The notes under the pieces were generated by a model. That model was not told the DNA's origin. It was given only the letters and a program-made list of their open reading frames with translations, and ran no database searches. A stretch of DNA of 64,000 bases from Chrysophaeum taylorii (Eukaryota > Sar > Pelagophyceae > Pelagomonadales > Pelagomonadaceae): the NCBI GenBank assembly GCA_029834535.1, contig JAQMWT010000081.1, positions 62,001-126,000 on the forward strand, read 5' to 3'. Below are positions 41,011-52,600 of the stretch, one piece after another; positions within the stretch are counted from its first letter, which is position 1, and each line of letters begins with the position of its first letter. The translations under genes and the position numbers were made by a program.

Positions 41011-42249
41011 ATGGCCGCCGCCTTGGCCTTGCGGTATGATGTGCGCGAACGGAATCGCCCCATCTCCGTGGGGTACGTCGAAGAGGTTGAGGTGTTTGCT
41101 GGAGTTCGCGCGCGGTACTCTTTACGCATCGTCGACGTGAGCGAGAGCGCCCAGCACGCCGCGGTGTGCCTGATCGTTCCCCAAGGACGCGAGCACGAGT
41201 TCGTCTTTAGCACGACCGCAGGACTCCGGCAAGTCGGAAGCTCGGCGGGGTGTCGACGGCTGATCGCGGCACGGCTCAACAGAGGCCAGGCCTTCGAAAA
41301 CCTCGACGCAATTCGCTTGGAATTGGCCGAATGCGTCAAAGCCGTCGCGCCGCCAAACGCTGGCTTGGTTCCGTTCGTGACGGCCGGCGCGACGATCGGC
41401 CGGCGCGTCGTGCTCGAGGAGGGCACCATGGCGAGCGACACCTATGTTGTCGAGGAGGTGGACTGCGACGGGCTCTCGCGGCGGCTCGTCTTTGGTTCGA
41501 ATCCCCGAGTCTTGCAGACGGAAGTCGGGTTGAGGAAGCATCGCAAGAAGAAGAAGAAGAAGGTGATCGTAGACCGCCTGCGGTCGCGGTACCATGCGGC
41601 GATCATCGCGGGGCTCGTATCCCTCTCGTCGACCGCGTCGGTGCTCCTCGTTGGTCTCGGCGGCGGCGCTCTCGCGCAGTCAATCCTCGAGATGTTTGAG
41701 TCTCGGCTGGTCGTCGTCGAGCTCGACGAGAAAGTTGTCGACGTCGCCGTGCGCTGGTTCGGCTTTGAGGCGCACAAGGCGACCGTCCAAGTAGGTGACG
41801 GCCTCTCCTACTTGGATACCAACGACCGCAAATTTTCGGCCGTCGTCGTCGACGTCGACGCGAAGGACGCTAGTATCGGCATGTCCTGCCCGCCGCGCGC
41901 CTTTGTCGAGGTCGAGTACCTCGAGAAGGTGCGCGAGGCCCTCGACGAAAACGGTTGGGCCGTCTTCAACGTCGTCGCGAGGGACGACGCCGCTCGCGAC
42001 GCCGCGCTCCAAAACTTTTTCCAGGTCTTCCGCGCCGTCGCCGTCTTGAGACCCGACGAAGACGACTTGAACCTTGTCGTCTTCGGCTCCTCATCCACTT
42101 CAATCACGACCGAAACCGCGCGCGACAACCTCCGAGCGTGGCTCCTCGCGCCACATCCTTCACGACCTCGAGAAGACAGCGGCCTCGCGGACCTCGTCGC
42201 CAACCTCGTCGTTTTACGACCGCGACCACCCAGCAAGACTTATACATAG
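41011..42249 (+). CDS. METTL13: METTL13/eEF1A-KNMT C-terminal-type methyltransferase
   Basis: Residues ~35-70 contain CLIVPQGREHEFVFST, and ~205-330 a spermidine-synthase-like SAM fold: VLLVGLGGGALAQSI (SAM loop), LVVVELDEKVVDVAVRWFGF (acidic ribose-binding Glu), QVGDGLSYL, VVVDVDAKDASIGMSCPP and a closing EKVREALDENGWAVFNVVAR. The D-x-D-x-KD-x-GMSCPP block is characteristic of METTL13. Human METTL13 has two methyltransferase domains: one for eEF1A Lys55 and a C-terminal one for its N-terminus. Only the second type is present here (412 residues against ~700), so alpha-N-terminal methylation is the likelier reaction. A Lys run (RKHRKKKKKK) splits the domain. The tail is basic. Confidence 0.75.
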   Translation: MAAALALRYDVRERNRPISVGYVEEVEVFAGVRARYSLRIVDVSESAQHAAVCLIVPQGREHEFVFSTTAGLRQVGSSAGCRRLIAARLNRGQAFENLDAIRLELAECVKAVAPPNAGLVPFVTAGATIGRRVVLEEGTMASDTYVVEEVDCDGLSRRLVFGSNPRVLQTEVGLRKHRKKKKKKVIVDRLRSRYHAAIIAGLVSLSSTASVLLVGLGGGALAQSILEMFESRLVVVELDEKVVDVAVRWFGFEAHKATVQVGDGLSYLDTNDRKFSAVVVDVDAKDASIGMSCPPRAFVEVEYLEKVREALDENGWAVFNVVARDDAARDAALQNFFQVFRAVAVLRPDEDDLNLVVFGSSSTSITTETARDNLRAWLLAPHPSRPREDSGLADLVANLVVLRPRPPSKTYT

Positions 42250-43264
42250 AGATTGATATGACATCCTTATAAATAGAGATTGATGTGACATCGTCGTCGT
42301 TCGTTCACAGAGGTGTCTGTCGCCAAATACCTCGGAGGACGCACTCCGAGGGCTCTGGAGTATCGTTTCGGAGAGGTTCGTTCCCCTGGATTCATTCGCG
42401 TCGAACAACGACCGGGGCCCACCTAAAGGTCCTCCCCGGGAGGGGGAAAAAAAAAGCGGCCGTTGCTCTGGACATTCCCCGGTGCTCGGCCTTCGATCCT
42501 GTCTACTCTAGCAGCGCGGCCGCTTCCAACAGCTCATAAAGCTGCGATGCAGACAAAATGATTTCGGTTCGCCGGTTTTGCTACTCTGTAGGTACTACGC
42601 ACATGGAACATGCTCGTTAGTTATCCCGAGCACTTTTTCTCGATTTCTATCCAAGACCCGGTCTCCTCGTGCAAGAACCGCAACACCCCGCATGCACGGG
42701 AGGGTATCCTCTGAACATAGTTTTGTTTCGCGCACTTGTTTAAAATAAAACGAAGCGGGGGAACCAACGAACGAACGAACGAACGAACGAGTACTACAAT
42801 CTCCGATAGGATACAACACGATACGGCGAAATAGGGCGAAGGCGGCTAATGATAAGAGGAGACGTCCAACAGCGAGAAGGTGACGCCGCCGATGGTCTCT
42901 CCGAGATCAACTCCAAAGCCACCGCAAGGTTGCACGATTTCGCTCCAATCGAAAGAAGGATAAAAAATGGGCGTCGTTAAGAGATGCAGTACGAAAAATA
43001 ATATTCGTTATCGTACCAGACATGGCGGAGGGACCGTGCGTGTGATCAGTGGTCGGCGGCGGCGGCGAAAGTGGTCGGTAAAAAGGTTGTTGTCGTCGAA
43101 GGCGGAGCGCGTGGATATTGCAAGCGGGAGCGGGTTCTCGTGCGCGAGAAGGGGATGGCTAGAGAGAGTCAAAAGGAGACCACGGCAGTCGTCTGGCGAG
43201 GAGGCCATTGCGCGGCCGCGTAGGTGGTCGGGCTGCTCGATTGGAGACCTCGCTACGACGAAGA
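42250..43264. other. Intergenic, no gene seen; (GAAC)n
   Basis: A GAAC run lies at ~42766-42789, and a 33 bp near-duplicate (AATAGAGATTGATGTGACATC-type, ~42246-42292) lies right after the METTL13-like stop. No coding recognised. Confidence 0.45.
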
Positions 43265-45566
43265 CTACTGCGTTTCTTCGTTTCGTTCTTCTTGCGTCGT
43301 TTGTTGTTGTTGTTGTTGTTGGTGGCGTTGGGGGTCCTCGTGATGTCTTCGGGGGGATCCGCCGGGGGGGAAATCCTTGGACAGATCCGCGTCGTTGGTC
43401 TCGGCATCCCCGAACACAAAAGAATCCTCGGAATCAACGTCGTCGTCGTCGTCGGAATCATTATAGTTTTCGTCGTCGTCGTCGAAGAGGCCGTCCGGAA
43501 GAGGCGTTTCGACGCGCCACTCCGGGGAGGGTGCGTTCTCGATCTCGGCGACGCTCTGATCGTCTAGGCCCTCGAGTTCGCCGAGGTAATGAGTGACGTC
43601 GTCCTTGTCGACGAGCGGAAAGACGCGGAGGTAGTTAATGAATCGCTCGCCGTTGCGTCGGTAGTTCACGACGATCATCGAGGCAGGAAGTTGGCGCGCG
43701 ACGTCGGCGAGAAGGTCGTCGACAACCATCTCGTCGGTCGCGGGCCCCTGGATAATGCGGAGCGAGCGACCAAGCGTTTCCCCGACCGAAAAGCCGCAGA
43801 GATCGACGAAGGCGCGGTTGCAGTGAGTGATGAGGTGCGGCCGCGACGCGAGGGTGATGACGCGGGCGTGCGCGCCGTCGTCGATCACGTCAGAGAGGGG
43901 TCGCCGCCGGCGCGGCGGAATTTCTGTTTGCTTGGATCGCTGGCTCGAGGAGGCCGAGGCCCGGGGGTCCGATCCCCCCAGTTCCTGCTGCGAGGGGCAC
44001 TTCGCGAGCGACTGGGAGGAGGAGGCGCACGTCGTCAAGGAGGAACAGGAGGACTTCGGCGGTATGGAGGACGTCGCGTCGTCGCGATTGTTGTCCGAAG
44101 CGGCGGAGAGGACGCGGATCGCGGACGCGAGCGTGTTGGGAATCAGCTCGATGATGGGCGAGTCGCGCGCGACCCGGAGCTCGCGCATAAACGCGTAGAC
44201 ATCAAAGTACAAACTCAGCTTGGTGATTTTGTTTGTTTTTGGGTCGAAGCACGCGCGAAGCATGCCCTGCTTGACGCACTCGCTCTTGGCGCCGCAGCTC
44301 GTCGCGTTGAGCGTGCGCATCGACCAGAGCCCCATCACGCGCGCCCCCGCATCGAACAACAGCCCGTCGTCGTCCAGCTCGAACTTGCACCTCAGGAGCT
44401 TGTGGCCTCTTCGCGACCTCACGCCGATCGACTGGAGCATGACGGCGAAAGAGGCCGTATCGAAGATCATACCCCGGATCCCCTCGCAGACGCGCCGCGC
44501 GCCCGCCATGAGATGGTGGTGCCCGGCGCCTTCGGTGCCGCCCCCCTTTTCGGTGGTTGTTGTCGTCGTTCTTCTTGCACCACTACCGAGGCGCCAGTCG
44601 TCGCGCTCGGCGACGTCGACGATCCCGCGCGCGTCGTAGCTCCTGTACGGAGTGACCGGCAGGTTGAGCTCGAAGGCGTCGGCGTCGAGGATCGTCGCCC
44701 ACTTGCTCTCGCTCACCTCGCCCCTCGCGCGATAGTGGAACAACGTCTCGAGCGCGCGCCGCCGCACGTACCTCGTCTCTTCGGCGAGCTGGGTCGCGGC
44801 CACGCTCGCTTCCTCGACCCGGTCCCTCTCGCCCCGCATCTCCCGAACGGTCTGCTCGAGCTGCTGCACGTACGCCTTCTTCCGAAGACGCGTGTTCCGC
44901 GCGTATTCCCGGTTCCGGTCGCGACACATCGCGTCCTTCTCGGCGCGTCTCGAGGCGGCGCCACCGGGCGCCGAGGGATCCAGCCCCTCGGAGGACGCCG
45001 ACACCTCCGCGAGCCGCCGCTCTTGGCTCGGTTCCAAGGCCTCCTCGTAGGCGTACGGGGGAAAGGCCCCCTCGTTGTTGGACGTGTCGCGCGGCCCAAA
45101 ATACGCACGCTGGGCGTGAAGAAACGGCTGGTGCCGCGCGTACCCCCCTTGCTGCTGCCGCCCGTCGAGCGGCGCCGCCTCGCGCTGCACCTTGCGCCGC
45201 CGTCGACTCGGTTCCTCCCACGTCTCCCAATCGCGCTTCTCCCGCGAAGTGCTCTGGCCCTCCTGGGAGCTTTCTGTCGTCGTCGTCGTCGTCGTCGCCA
45301 CCGGTGGTGGTGGTGGTGGTGGTGGTGGAACAGGTGCTCCCGCCGCGGCCGGGGTCTCGTCGTTCCCCGAGGCCGCGCGCGCGGCGGCCTGGGCCGCCTC
45401 TGCCGCGGCCGCCTGCGCAAAATCACAACGTCCCACACCAACGACGACGCACATGCTTGGCTAGCACCGAGGCCGCCGAGGGCGGCGATCGGGCGCGATG
45501 TTCTTCCACAGGCGGCGCCATCGCCCACATGTCGGGATCCTCGTTGACGTAGTCCTGGCGACGCAT
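43265..45566 (-). CDS. bZIP transcription factor with PAS domain lacking the LOV cysteine (one 40 nt intron)
   Basis: Exons 45453-45566 and 43265-45412 (753 residues). The intron is GTGCGTCGTC...TTTTGCGCAG, 40 nt, phase 0. Exon 1 starts MRRQDYVNEDPDMWAMAPPV. Alanine- and proline-rich stretches precede a basic region (RDRNREYARNTRLRKKAYVQ) and a short zipper (QLEQTVREMRGERDRV) at ~195-240. Residues ~300-445 form a conserved-looking alpha/beta domain (IFDTASFAVMLQ, LLRCKFELDDDGLLF) of SnoaL-like character. Residues ~550-650 are a PAS domain: HCNRAFVDLCGFSVGETLGR, SLRIIQGPATDE, VNYRRNGERFINYLRVFPL. LOV photoreceptors have GRNCRFLQ; here it is GRSLRIIQ, so the flavin-adduct cysteine is Leu. An acidic tail and poly-Gln end the protein. 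Likely a nuclear regulator. Confidence 0.82.
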
Positions 45567-46244
45567 ACTCGAAATCACACGACTTTGCCAAAACGCACGA
45601 GAAAGATGTCGCCACTCTCGGCGAGGTCGAGCTCGCTCCAGCTTTCCTTCATGGTGGTACTTCGGCTGAGCAATCAGACGATTTTGGGGCGTCTAGTCCG
45701 CCAAGAGAACCTCCGTGGTGATTGAACATCGAAACTTTTGTATATACAATTGGTGGTAAGGGAAACACACGTAAGCGAGCAGCAGCTGCTTTCCGCAGAC
45801 GTGGTGCCTTCTCAAACCCCACCACTGGGAATTTATCTCGGTGACGCACGCAAGACCGGTGAATTTTATGTCAAAACCTCCTCCTCGAAACGCTTCTTCC
45901 TTTGCGACCACTCCAATCTATGTCCCCGTGCCGACTTGTTTGTGGATAAAACAACTTGGCACCCACCCACCCACCACCCACCGAAGACGGCCTTCCAGGA
46001 AGAGGGTCCATCCCAGTGCTCCTCCTCTACTTTGGTGGTGGGATGGATAAAATTGTTGCGGGTCCTCGGTCACTCACCGCCGAATAGGTCAGGTCTACGA
46101 CCCAAGATTGCGCGTCATAGTCGCGTCCAAGATCCTCGCCGCGCCTGATTAGTTGGAGGGAGGAATACATCATCTCTCGCGCACGCACACACGGAGCGTG
46201 CGTTGTTTATCGTCGATTGCCTCGACAGACAGACAATGAGTAGT
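45567..46244. other. Intergenic, no gene seen
   Basis: Several short frames without family features. CCCACCCACCCACCACCCACC lies near 45962. This is the likely promoter region of the bZIP gene on its right-hand side. Confidence 0.4.
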
Positions 46245-46560
46245 TTAGTTGGCTAGGTTGAGCTTGGCGTCGAGGTCGTCGAGAGCGCGGACGAGATGTT
46301 TGATGCGATACCTCTCCTTGGCGAGCTGTGCCTCGAGGTCCTTCTCGCGTTTGGCGAAGTCGCGTCGGAGCGTTTCGTTCTCTGCCTTGAGCTGGAAGGA
46401 GTTGGTTTTGGTTTCCTCAGCCAGAAGAACTCACCGCTTGGAGGTCGTCGAAATTTGCGGCGTTGGGCTCGATCCGGGCGCCGTTGGCGCCGACGACGAA
46501 GTCTTCGTCCTCCTCGAGACGGCGAAGGCGACGGCTCAGGTCTTGGATGAGGGTCTCCAT
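46245..46560 (-). CDS. 90-residue coiled-coil protein, spliced (43 nt intron)
   Basis: Exons 46435-46560 and 46245-46391. The intron GTGAGTTCTT...CTTCCAG is 43 nt and phase 0. The protein starts METLIQDLSRRLRRLEEDED, has a short polar linker (GANGARIEPNAANFDD), then a continuous heptad helix: LKAENETLRRDFAKREKDLE, AQLAKERYRIKHLVRALDDL, DAKLNLAN. Heptad leucines and the YRI-x-HLVRAL segment indicate a two-stranded coiled coil. It is too short to have been seen as one open frame. It lies 71 bp downstream of the URB1-like gene on the same strand. I do not know its function; a small subunit of a larger complex is a guess. Confidence 0.7.
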
Positions 46561-46631
46561 CAACTCAAAACTATCCGTTTCACTACCTACCTACCTACCA
46601 CCTGAATACTTTGTTGTTGTATCCGTTACCA

Positions 46632-49600
46632 CTACGAGCCGGGGGTTGTGTCGACCTTCCACCATTTTTGTTTTTTTGGGAGGTAGTCTTCGAGGGGGAC
46701 CTTGCCCGAGCAGACGTCGCAGAACTTGATGTCGACGCGGATATCCTCTTCGGTCAGCGTGGGCCGGACGTCGTCGAGGAAGAGCTGGGCGATGGCGTCC
46801 CGGAGGTCGGGTCGGAAGGAGGGGGGTGCGGCGAGGCGGGCGGCGCGGGCCTCGAGGCGGTCGAGGGCCCGGCGGTAAGTCGCTTCGGGAGGCGGGGGTG
46901 CGGCGAGAATAATGTCGTCGTCGTCGTCGTCGTCGGTAGAATCGGTACAGAGCTTGTCGTCGTCGTCGTCGCGAATCGCGTCGGCGAGGATAAGATCCAA
47001 GAAGAGCGAAGAAGTCGGAGTCGCGCGATCCTCCGTCGCGAGGAGGTCCGCGCGGCGCGCGAGGTCGTCGACGCGGTGCAGCGGGCACCGCGGCGGCGCC
47101 AGAAAAGGCTCGTGGTCGTCGTCCTCCTCGAGGCCAAAGGCGGGGCCGAGGGCGAAGCGGGCGAGAACGAGGGCGTCGACGCCGGGACGACCTTGGTTCA
47201 ATTTCGCCGCGCGCGACGCGAAATTTAGAGTCGCGATAAGCTGTCGTTTTTTCGAGACGAGGCAAGGTTCCGGTGGTGCTACCGCCGAGACGAGGCGGGC
47301 GACGAGGAGCGCGACGTAGAATTCGAGGAGGGGCGCGTACAACCGATTTCCGATCGGATCGTTGTCCTTTTGCAAAAAGAAAAGTTGTTGCGAGAGGAAG
47401 AGGACGAGCGGCGGCGCGAGCGAGTACACGAGTCGTCGTCCTCCTCCTCCTCTCGAGGAGGAGGAGGAGGCGGCGGCCCGGAGCACGGAAACCGCGGCCG
47501 TTCTGAGGTCGACGTCTTCGTAGGCGTCGAGGACGGCCGCCTTGGAGATGCGCCAGGCCTCTTCGATCAGGACAGTCTTTTCGGAGTGGCGTCCGAGGCG
47601 CTTGATCTTGGCGAGCTTGACCCTGCGCACGACGAGGTACCGGCGAAAGAAGAATCTCGCGGCCGCGTCCACGAGGTTGAGGTCGGCCCGCGATTCTTCG
47701 CCAAAGTCGCCCGCGCAAACGAGGGGCTCGCGCAGGAATTCGTCGTCGTCGTCCTCGTCGTCTTCGGAATTTTTTTCTGCTTGTTCTTTTGGGTCGGTCT
47801 TCTTCTTCTTCTCGTTCCGAAGTCGGTCGAGATACGAGTAGAAGATGTTGACGACCGAGTCGGCGGCGAGGTCGACGAAGGCGAAGAGGAAGGGCGAGGT
47901 CCGTTCGGTGAAGTAGTCGAGGTCGTCGGTGGCGGAATGGAGGACGGCTCCGAGGAACTCGACGTCGCGAGCTTCGTAGGCCGTCGCGATCCGGTCGCAG
48001 AGCCAGGGGACGGTATGGGACGCGACGAGGAGGCGGCGGCCGTATCTGGATCGTCCGACGGACGCGAGGAGCCGGAGCGCCGCGTCGCCCTCGGCGCGCG
48101 CGAGCATTCGAATTTTCCGGAGGGCTAGGAGATCCGAGGGTTCGCCGCGCTCGAGGAGCTTCTCGGCGCCCGGAGGCGCCTCGGCGTCCTCGGCGACCAT
48201 CACGAGCTTGCGGCGGCCCTCGGGGTCGACGATCGCCCGGAACCCGGCGCCCGTCATCTCGTCGGCGCGGAACATGGCGCGCAAAAACACCTTGCTGCGC
48301 TTGAGGGCGCGAGCGTCGTGCTCGTCTCGCGTTCCGTCGACGAGGCACGCGTGCGCCCAGAAGCGAGCTTTCACCGCGTCGCGCTTCGAATCGTCGCCAA
48401 AATTCAAACAGCCCGAATCGTTGTCGTAGGCGTCGCGCATCAAAGGCGCGTCCGTCCAGGGTTTCGCGACGGCGCGCCGCAGAGCGTGGGACGCGGCCAC
48501 CCCAAAGCCGGCGCGGCGCGGCGACGCCAGAGCCTCGACGCATCGCGCGATCACCGAGGCCCAGAGGCACGGGAGCCGTTTGGGGCCGCGGAGGGGGTTG
48601 CTCGCCTCGCGGAGAGCTGCGAAGGTCGCGTCGAGGAGCGCGCGGACGAGGGGTCGCGCCACGAACCCTCTTTCCGTAGTGGCCGACGCGAGCTTCGTCG
48701 CGAACCGGGACGCGACGGCCGCGGCGAGAGCGCGCGTCGACCGTCGCTTCGAAGCGAGAGCTGCGGCGGCGTACGCGACGGCCCCGCTCTCGAAAACGCG
48801 TCGTGCTTCGTTCTCGGCGGAAGCACCGGTTTCGTCGTCGTCGTCGAGGGCCGCGCGGATCGCCGGGAGCGCGAACCGCGGGTCGTAGACCGCCGCGCGC
48901 CACGCGCCTTCGCGCGAACACTCCTCGTCCTCCGAATCCTCCGCCTCGAAGTCGTCGCCGCCCGTCTCGTCCTCCTCCTCCTCCGACGAACGAGAAGCCT
49001 CATCCTCCTCTTCCTCCTCGTCTTCTTCTTCCGGAAGCTCGACGGGAGGCTCTTCGTCGTCCGAGGCGAGCTCCTGGACGAGGACGCCGCGACGTAAAGG
49101 AAACCGGGAAACCGACGCCGCGACGCGACGCGGCTCGAGGAGCGAGAACAGGATCGCGCCGGCCCGGTCGGCCGGCAGGCCGCACCTCTGGAGGACGCGG
49201 AGCCCGACGCGATCGGTCGAAGAAAGCGACATCCCGTACGTCGAGAGGACCGCGTCGCGCGCCGCGGGCGTAGCTGCGGCGAGGGCGTCCAGCAGCCGGA
49301 CCCCGGTTTCCGGAAACCGCGCGGCGGCCTCGACGATCGGATCGAGCGGAACGCCGCGCAACGGCCTCTCGCGGAACCGCAGGAGCGCCCGGCCGCCAGC
49401 CTCGTCTCCCGTTCTAAAGGCTTCGGCGAGCGAGGCGGCGACGCCGGGCTCGAGGGGCGCGTACCCCGCTATGTCCACGACCGCGCGAGGGCACGTCGCC
49501 GCGAGCCTTCGCACCGCGCCGGCGGCCGCGGCAGGCAAGAGCTCGGCGGCCGAATTTGCGATCCACTCGAGGGCATATCGCGCGACGGCCGCGAACGTTT

Positions 49601-52600
49601 TTTCGGGCCGTTGACGACGAATCCGTCGAAGCGCGCCGTCGACGTCGTCGCTCGCGAGGTGCGCCGCCGCCTCGACGACGCCGCGACCGGGGGAACGGCG
49701 ACGCGCGCATATCCTTCTTTTAATCACCCCCCCCGCTTCTTCTTCGAGCTCGCCAGAGACGGCGAGGCCGACCTCGGCCGCTGCATAAGTGTCGGGGAGG
49801 GCGTCGAGGAGGCGAACGGCGTCGTAGCAGCGCAGGAGCGCCTCCCGCGGCGAAGACGCGACGATCAGGCGCCGGAGACGCGCGGCCGCCCTCGACGAAA
49901 CCGCGACCATAGCCGCCGCGAGGCGCCGCGCCGCGCGGCGCCGAGACTCGGAAGAAGAAGAAGAAGAAGACAAGGTCCAGCACGCGTCGACGATCCGCGG
50001 CGCGTCCTCGATGAGCCGGAGCGCGTCGAGGCGCGAGGTCGGGACGACGGCCGCGTCGACGGCCGCGGGCGCGTCGGGCCACCGCAGCCACGCGTCCGCG
50101 AGGCGCGGGGTCGAGAGGGGCTTGGCCGAAACGATAGCCGCGACGGCCGAAGCGTCGTCGCGACTCACGTAAGCGTCGAGCGCGCGACGCGCCGCCTCTA
50201 AAGACACGTAGGGCGCCAGCTCGACGCGACGGTTTTCGAGGACGAGTCTCTCGGCGACGGCGAGGGCGCGGGGGGCTCGGGGCGCCGCCGCGAGGACGAC
50301 GAGGATTGTCGCGGGATCGTCGTCGTCGTAGACGAGAGAGGAGTCGAGCTCGGCCGCGAGCCCGGGCTCGCGGGACACGAGATACTCGAGAAGACGACGC
50401 TGCGCGTCGCGCGCGACCGACCGCGCCGCCCCTCCGGGCGGAGACCGCGCGATTCCGACGCCGGCGGCGAGGCACGCCTCGACGCACGCCTCCTTCCCCT
50501 CTGGGAGCGGCACCACATCAAACAGCATTGGATCTTCTTCTTCTTCTTCTTCTTCTTCAAGAGGCTCGCCGCCGCCGCGGAGGTCCGCGCCGAGGGCTCG
50601 CGCGAAAGCGCTTAGTTTGGCGGCGGGTGGCGCGAGCGCCTCGACGGCAGCGCACAAGCCGAGAACGAACCGCGGGTCGCCCGCGCCGGCCGAGTGAGCT
50701 ATCTCGAAAATTGCCCTCGTAGCGAACCCCGCCACCTCGGGATCCTCGAGGAGCAGCAGCCCCGCGCACGCGAGCGGCGACACGAGCCCCGCGCGCGGGG
50801 TTTCCTCGTCCTCGTCGTCCTCCTCGAGGAAGAACGACGCGCGCATCGCGCGAGCGAAGGAAGAAGAAACGATCGGGTCGAAGGCGCGCGCGGGCAGCAG
50901 CTTGAGCTGGTCGGCTCGGTCGAGGAGCCGGAAAAAAGCCGCCGGGGGAATTTGTTGTTGCCGGAGCCAGATCCGGCGCTCGCGCGGCGAGTTGGTGAGG
51001 GGCTCGAGGGTCGCGTCGACCAGAGAGCGGACGGGCGCCGACTCGCGCGCCATCTCGAAGAAAATCGCCCCCCTCACCCTGAGCGCCGTCTTGTCTTCCA
51101 CCCGGGGTCGGCGGAGACGCTGGGTCTGGTCGGTCGGGTGTGCCCGCGCGAGGCCCGCGAGCTGATCCCGTAGCCCCGGATTTTCCGCCGACCCCGCGAG
51201 CGCGCGGAGCACGTCCCAGTTCGACTCGGCGACGGCCCGCGGCAGCGCCGAGCAGTACCGCCGGAGAGCCGCGATCGCGAGAGAGACGCCGGCACCCTGC
51301 CTCGTGACGACCGCCAGGAGCGTCTGGACCTCGGGGAGCCGGCTCCGGAGGAGCTTGCGGGCCTCGCTCCGCACGAACTTGAGCCGCCGCTGCGTCTCGT
51401 CCTTGGTCGTCGCGAGCAGCCGAGAGACGAGCCTGTCGTCCTCTCGGGACGCGCCCTCGGGCGTCAAAGACCGCTCGAGGATGTCGACGAGGCGTTGCGT
51501 CATATCCTCCGACTCCTCCCAGTCGCCGTACCGGTCGTTCTCCGGAAACAGCTCGCGCACCTCGCGCCCGTACCTCTCGAGGATCTCGAGCACGAGCTCG
51601 AGCGCGCGCTCGCGCGCCGCGTCGTTCGCGTGCAACGCGCCTCGACTCAGCTCTTTCTTCGAGAGAACGTCCTCGGGAGGCATGCACGCCCCCACCACAT
51701 CGTAGTGCTCGATGAGGTCGCGACTCTTCGCCTCGAGGGCGCGCCCCGCCGGCGCGCGCAGCATGGCCCGCAGGGCCGCGCACCCGGCCGTCGACCGCTC
51801 CGACGTCGCGCCGCCGCGGTCCCACGGTCGCGTCGGCGACAGCGTCGATCGCGCGGCCGTCGACAGCCAGTGCGGCAGAAGGGCAGGTGCGGCGCGGACG
51901 GCCGCCACTGCCAGCTCGAGCTCCTCTTTGTCGCCGCCGGGATCGAGCGCGCAGAGGGTCTCGAGGTGCTCGGGCCGCGGCGCGCCCGCGCGCGCAACCT
52001 CGAGCCACCGATCGTCCATCACGACGCGCCGAACGAGCGCCAGCGCTTCGCGTCGGGTCTGGGGTCGCGCGGCGAGCGCCCGGACGGCCGCGAGACCGGC
52101 CTCGCTCGCGCACGCGCGCAAACACGCCCGCCGTTGCGCGCCGTCGGCGAACCCCTCGCGCGCGATCGCGTCGACGAATCGAGACGCGCGCTCGTCGTCG
52201 TCGGCGTCGCGGGTCAGGAGAACCTCGCGCGTCAGCAAGAGGTGAATCGCGCCGCGTCCCTCGTCCAGCACGGCGAGCTTGGCGACGCGATCCTTCGACC
52301 GCAACAACGCCGTCGCCAGCGACACGCACCGCTGCGCGTTCGCCTGCCTGTCGCTTCTCTTCGTCCTCGGCGGCGGCGCCGCCAGCTCGGACCACGCCGA
52401 CGCGCGGTCGGCGTCGCCGGCGAGCCACGACGCCACGACGCGCGCCGCCTCGCTCACCCGTCGCACGGCACTCTCGAGCGCCTCGAGCGCCACGCCCGCC
52501 TCCCGCCCGCGCAAGCACCGCGCCACCATGGCCCCCCACTCGCGCGCGACGCGATGCCACGCGTCTCGCGCGTGTTCGTCGTTTCGAATCCTCGCGAACG

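Noticed and set aside
41480-41520. tRNA T-arm-like GGTTCGAATCC
   Set aside because: It lies inside the METTL13-like coding frame and no acceptor or anticodon arm can be drawn. I found no tRNA or rRNA gene in the window.
43590-43900. Blue-light LOV photoreceptor call for the PAS domain
   Set aside because: The adduct cysteine is replaced by Leu, so only a PAS call is supported.
43589-45547. 652-codon plus-strand frame
   Set aside because: Antisense of the bZIP-PAS gene in GC-rich DNA; the conserved domains are on the minus strand.
46591-48921. 776-codon minus-strand frame
   Set aside because: Arg/Pro-rich shadow of the URB1-like gene in another frame.
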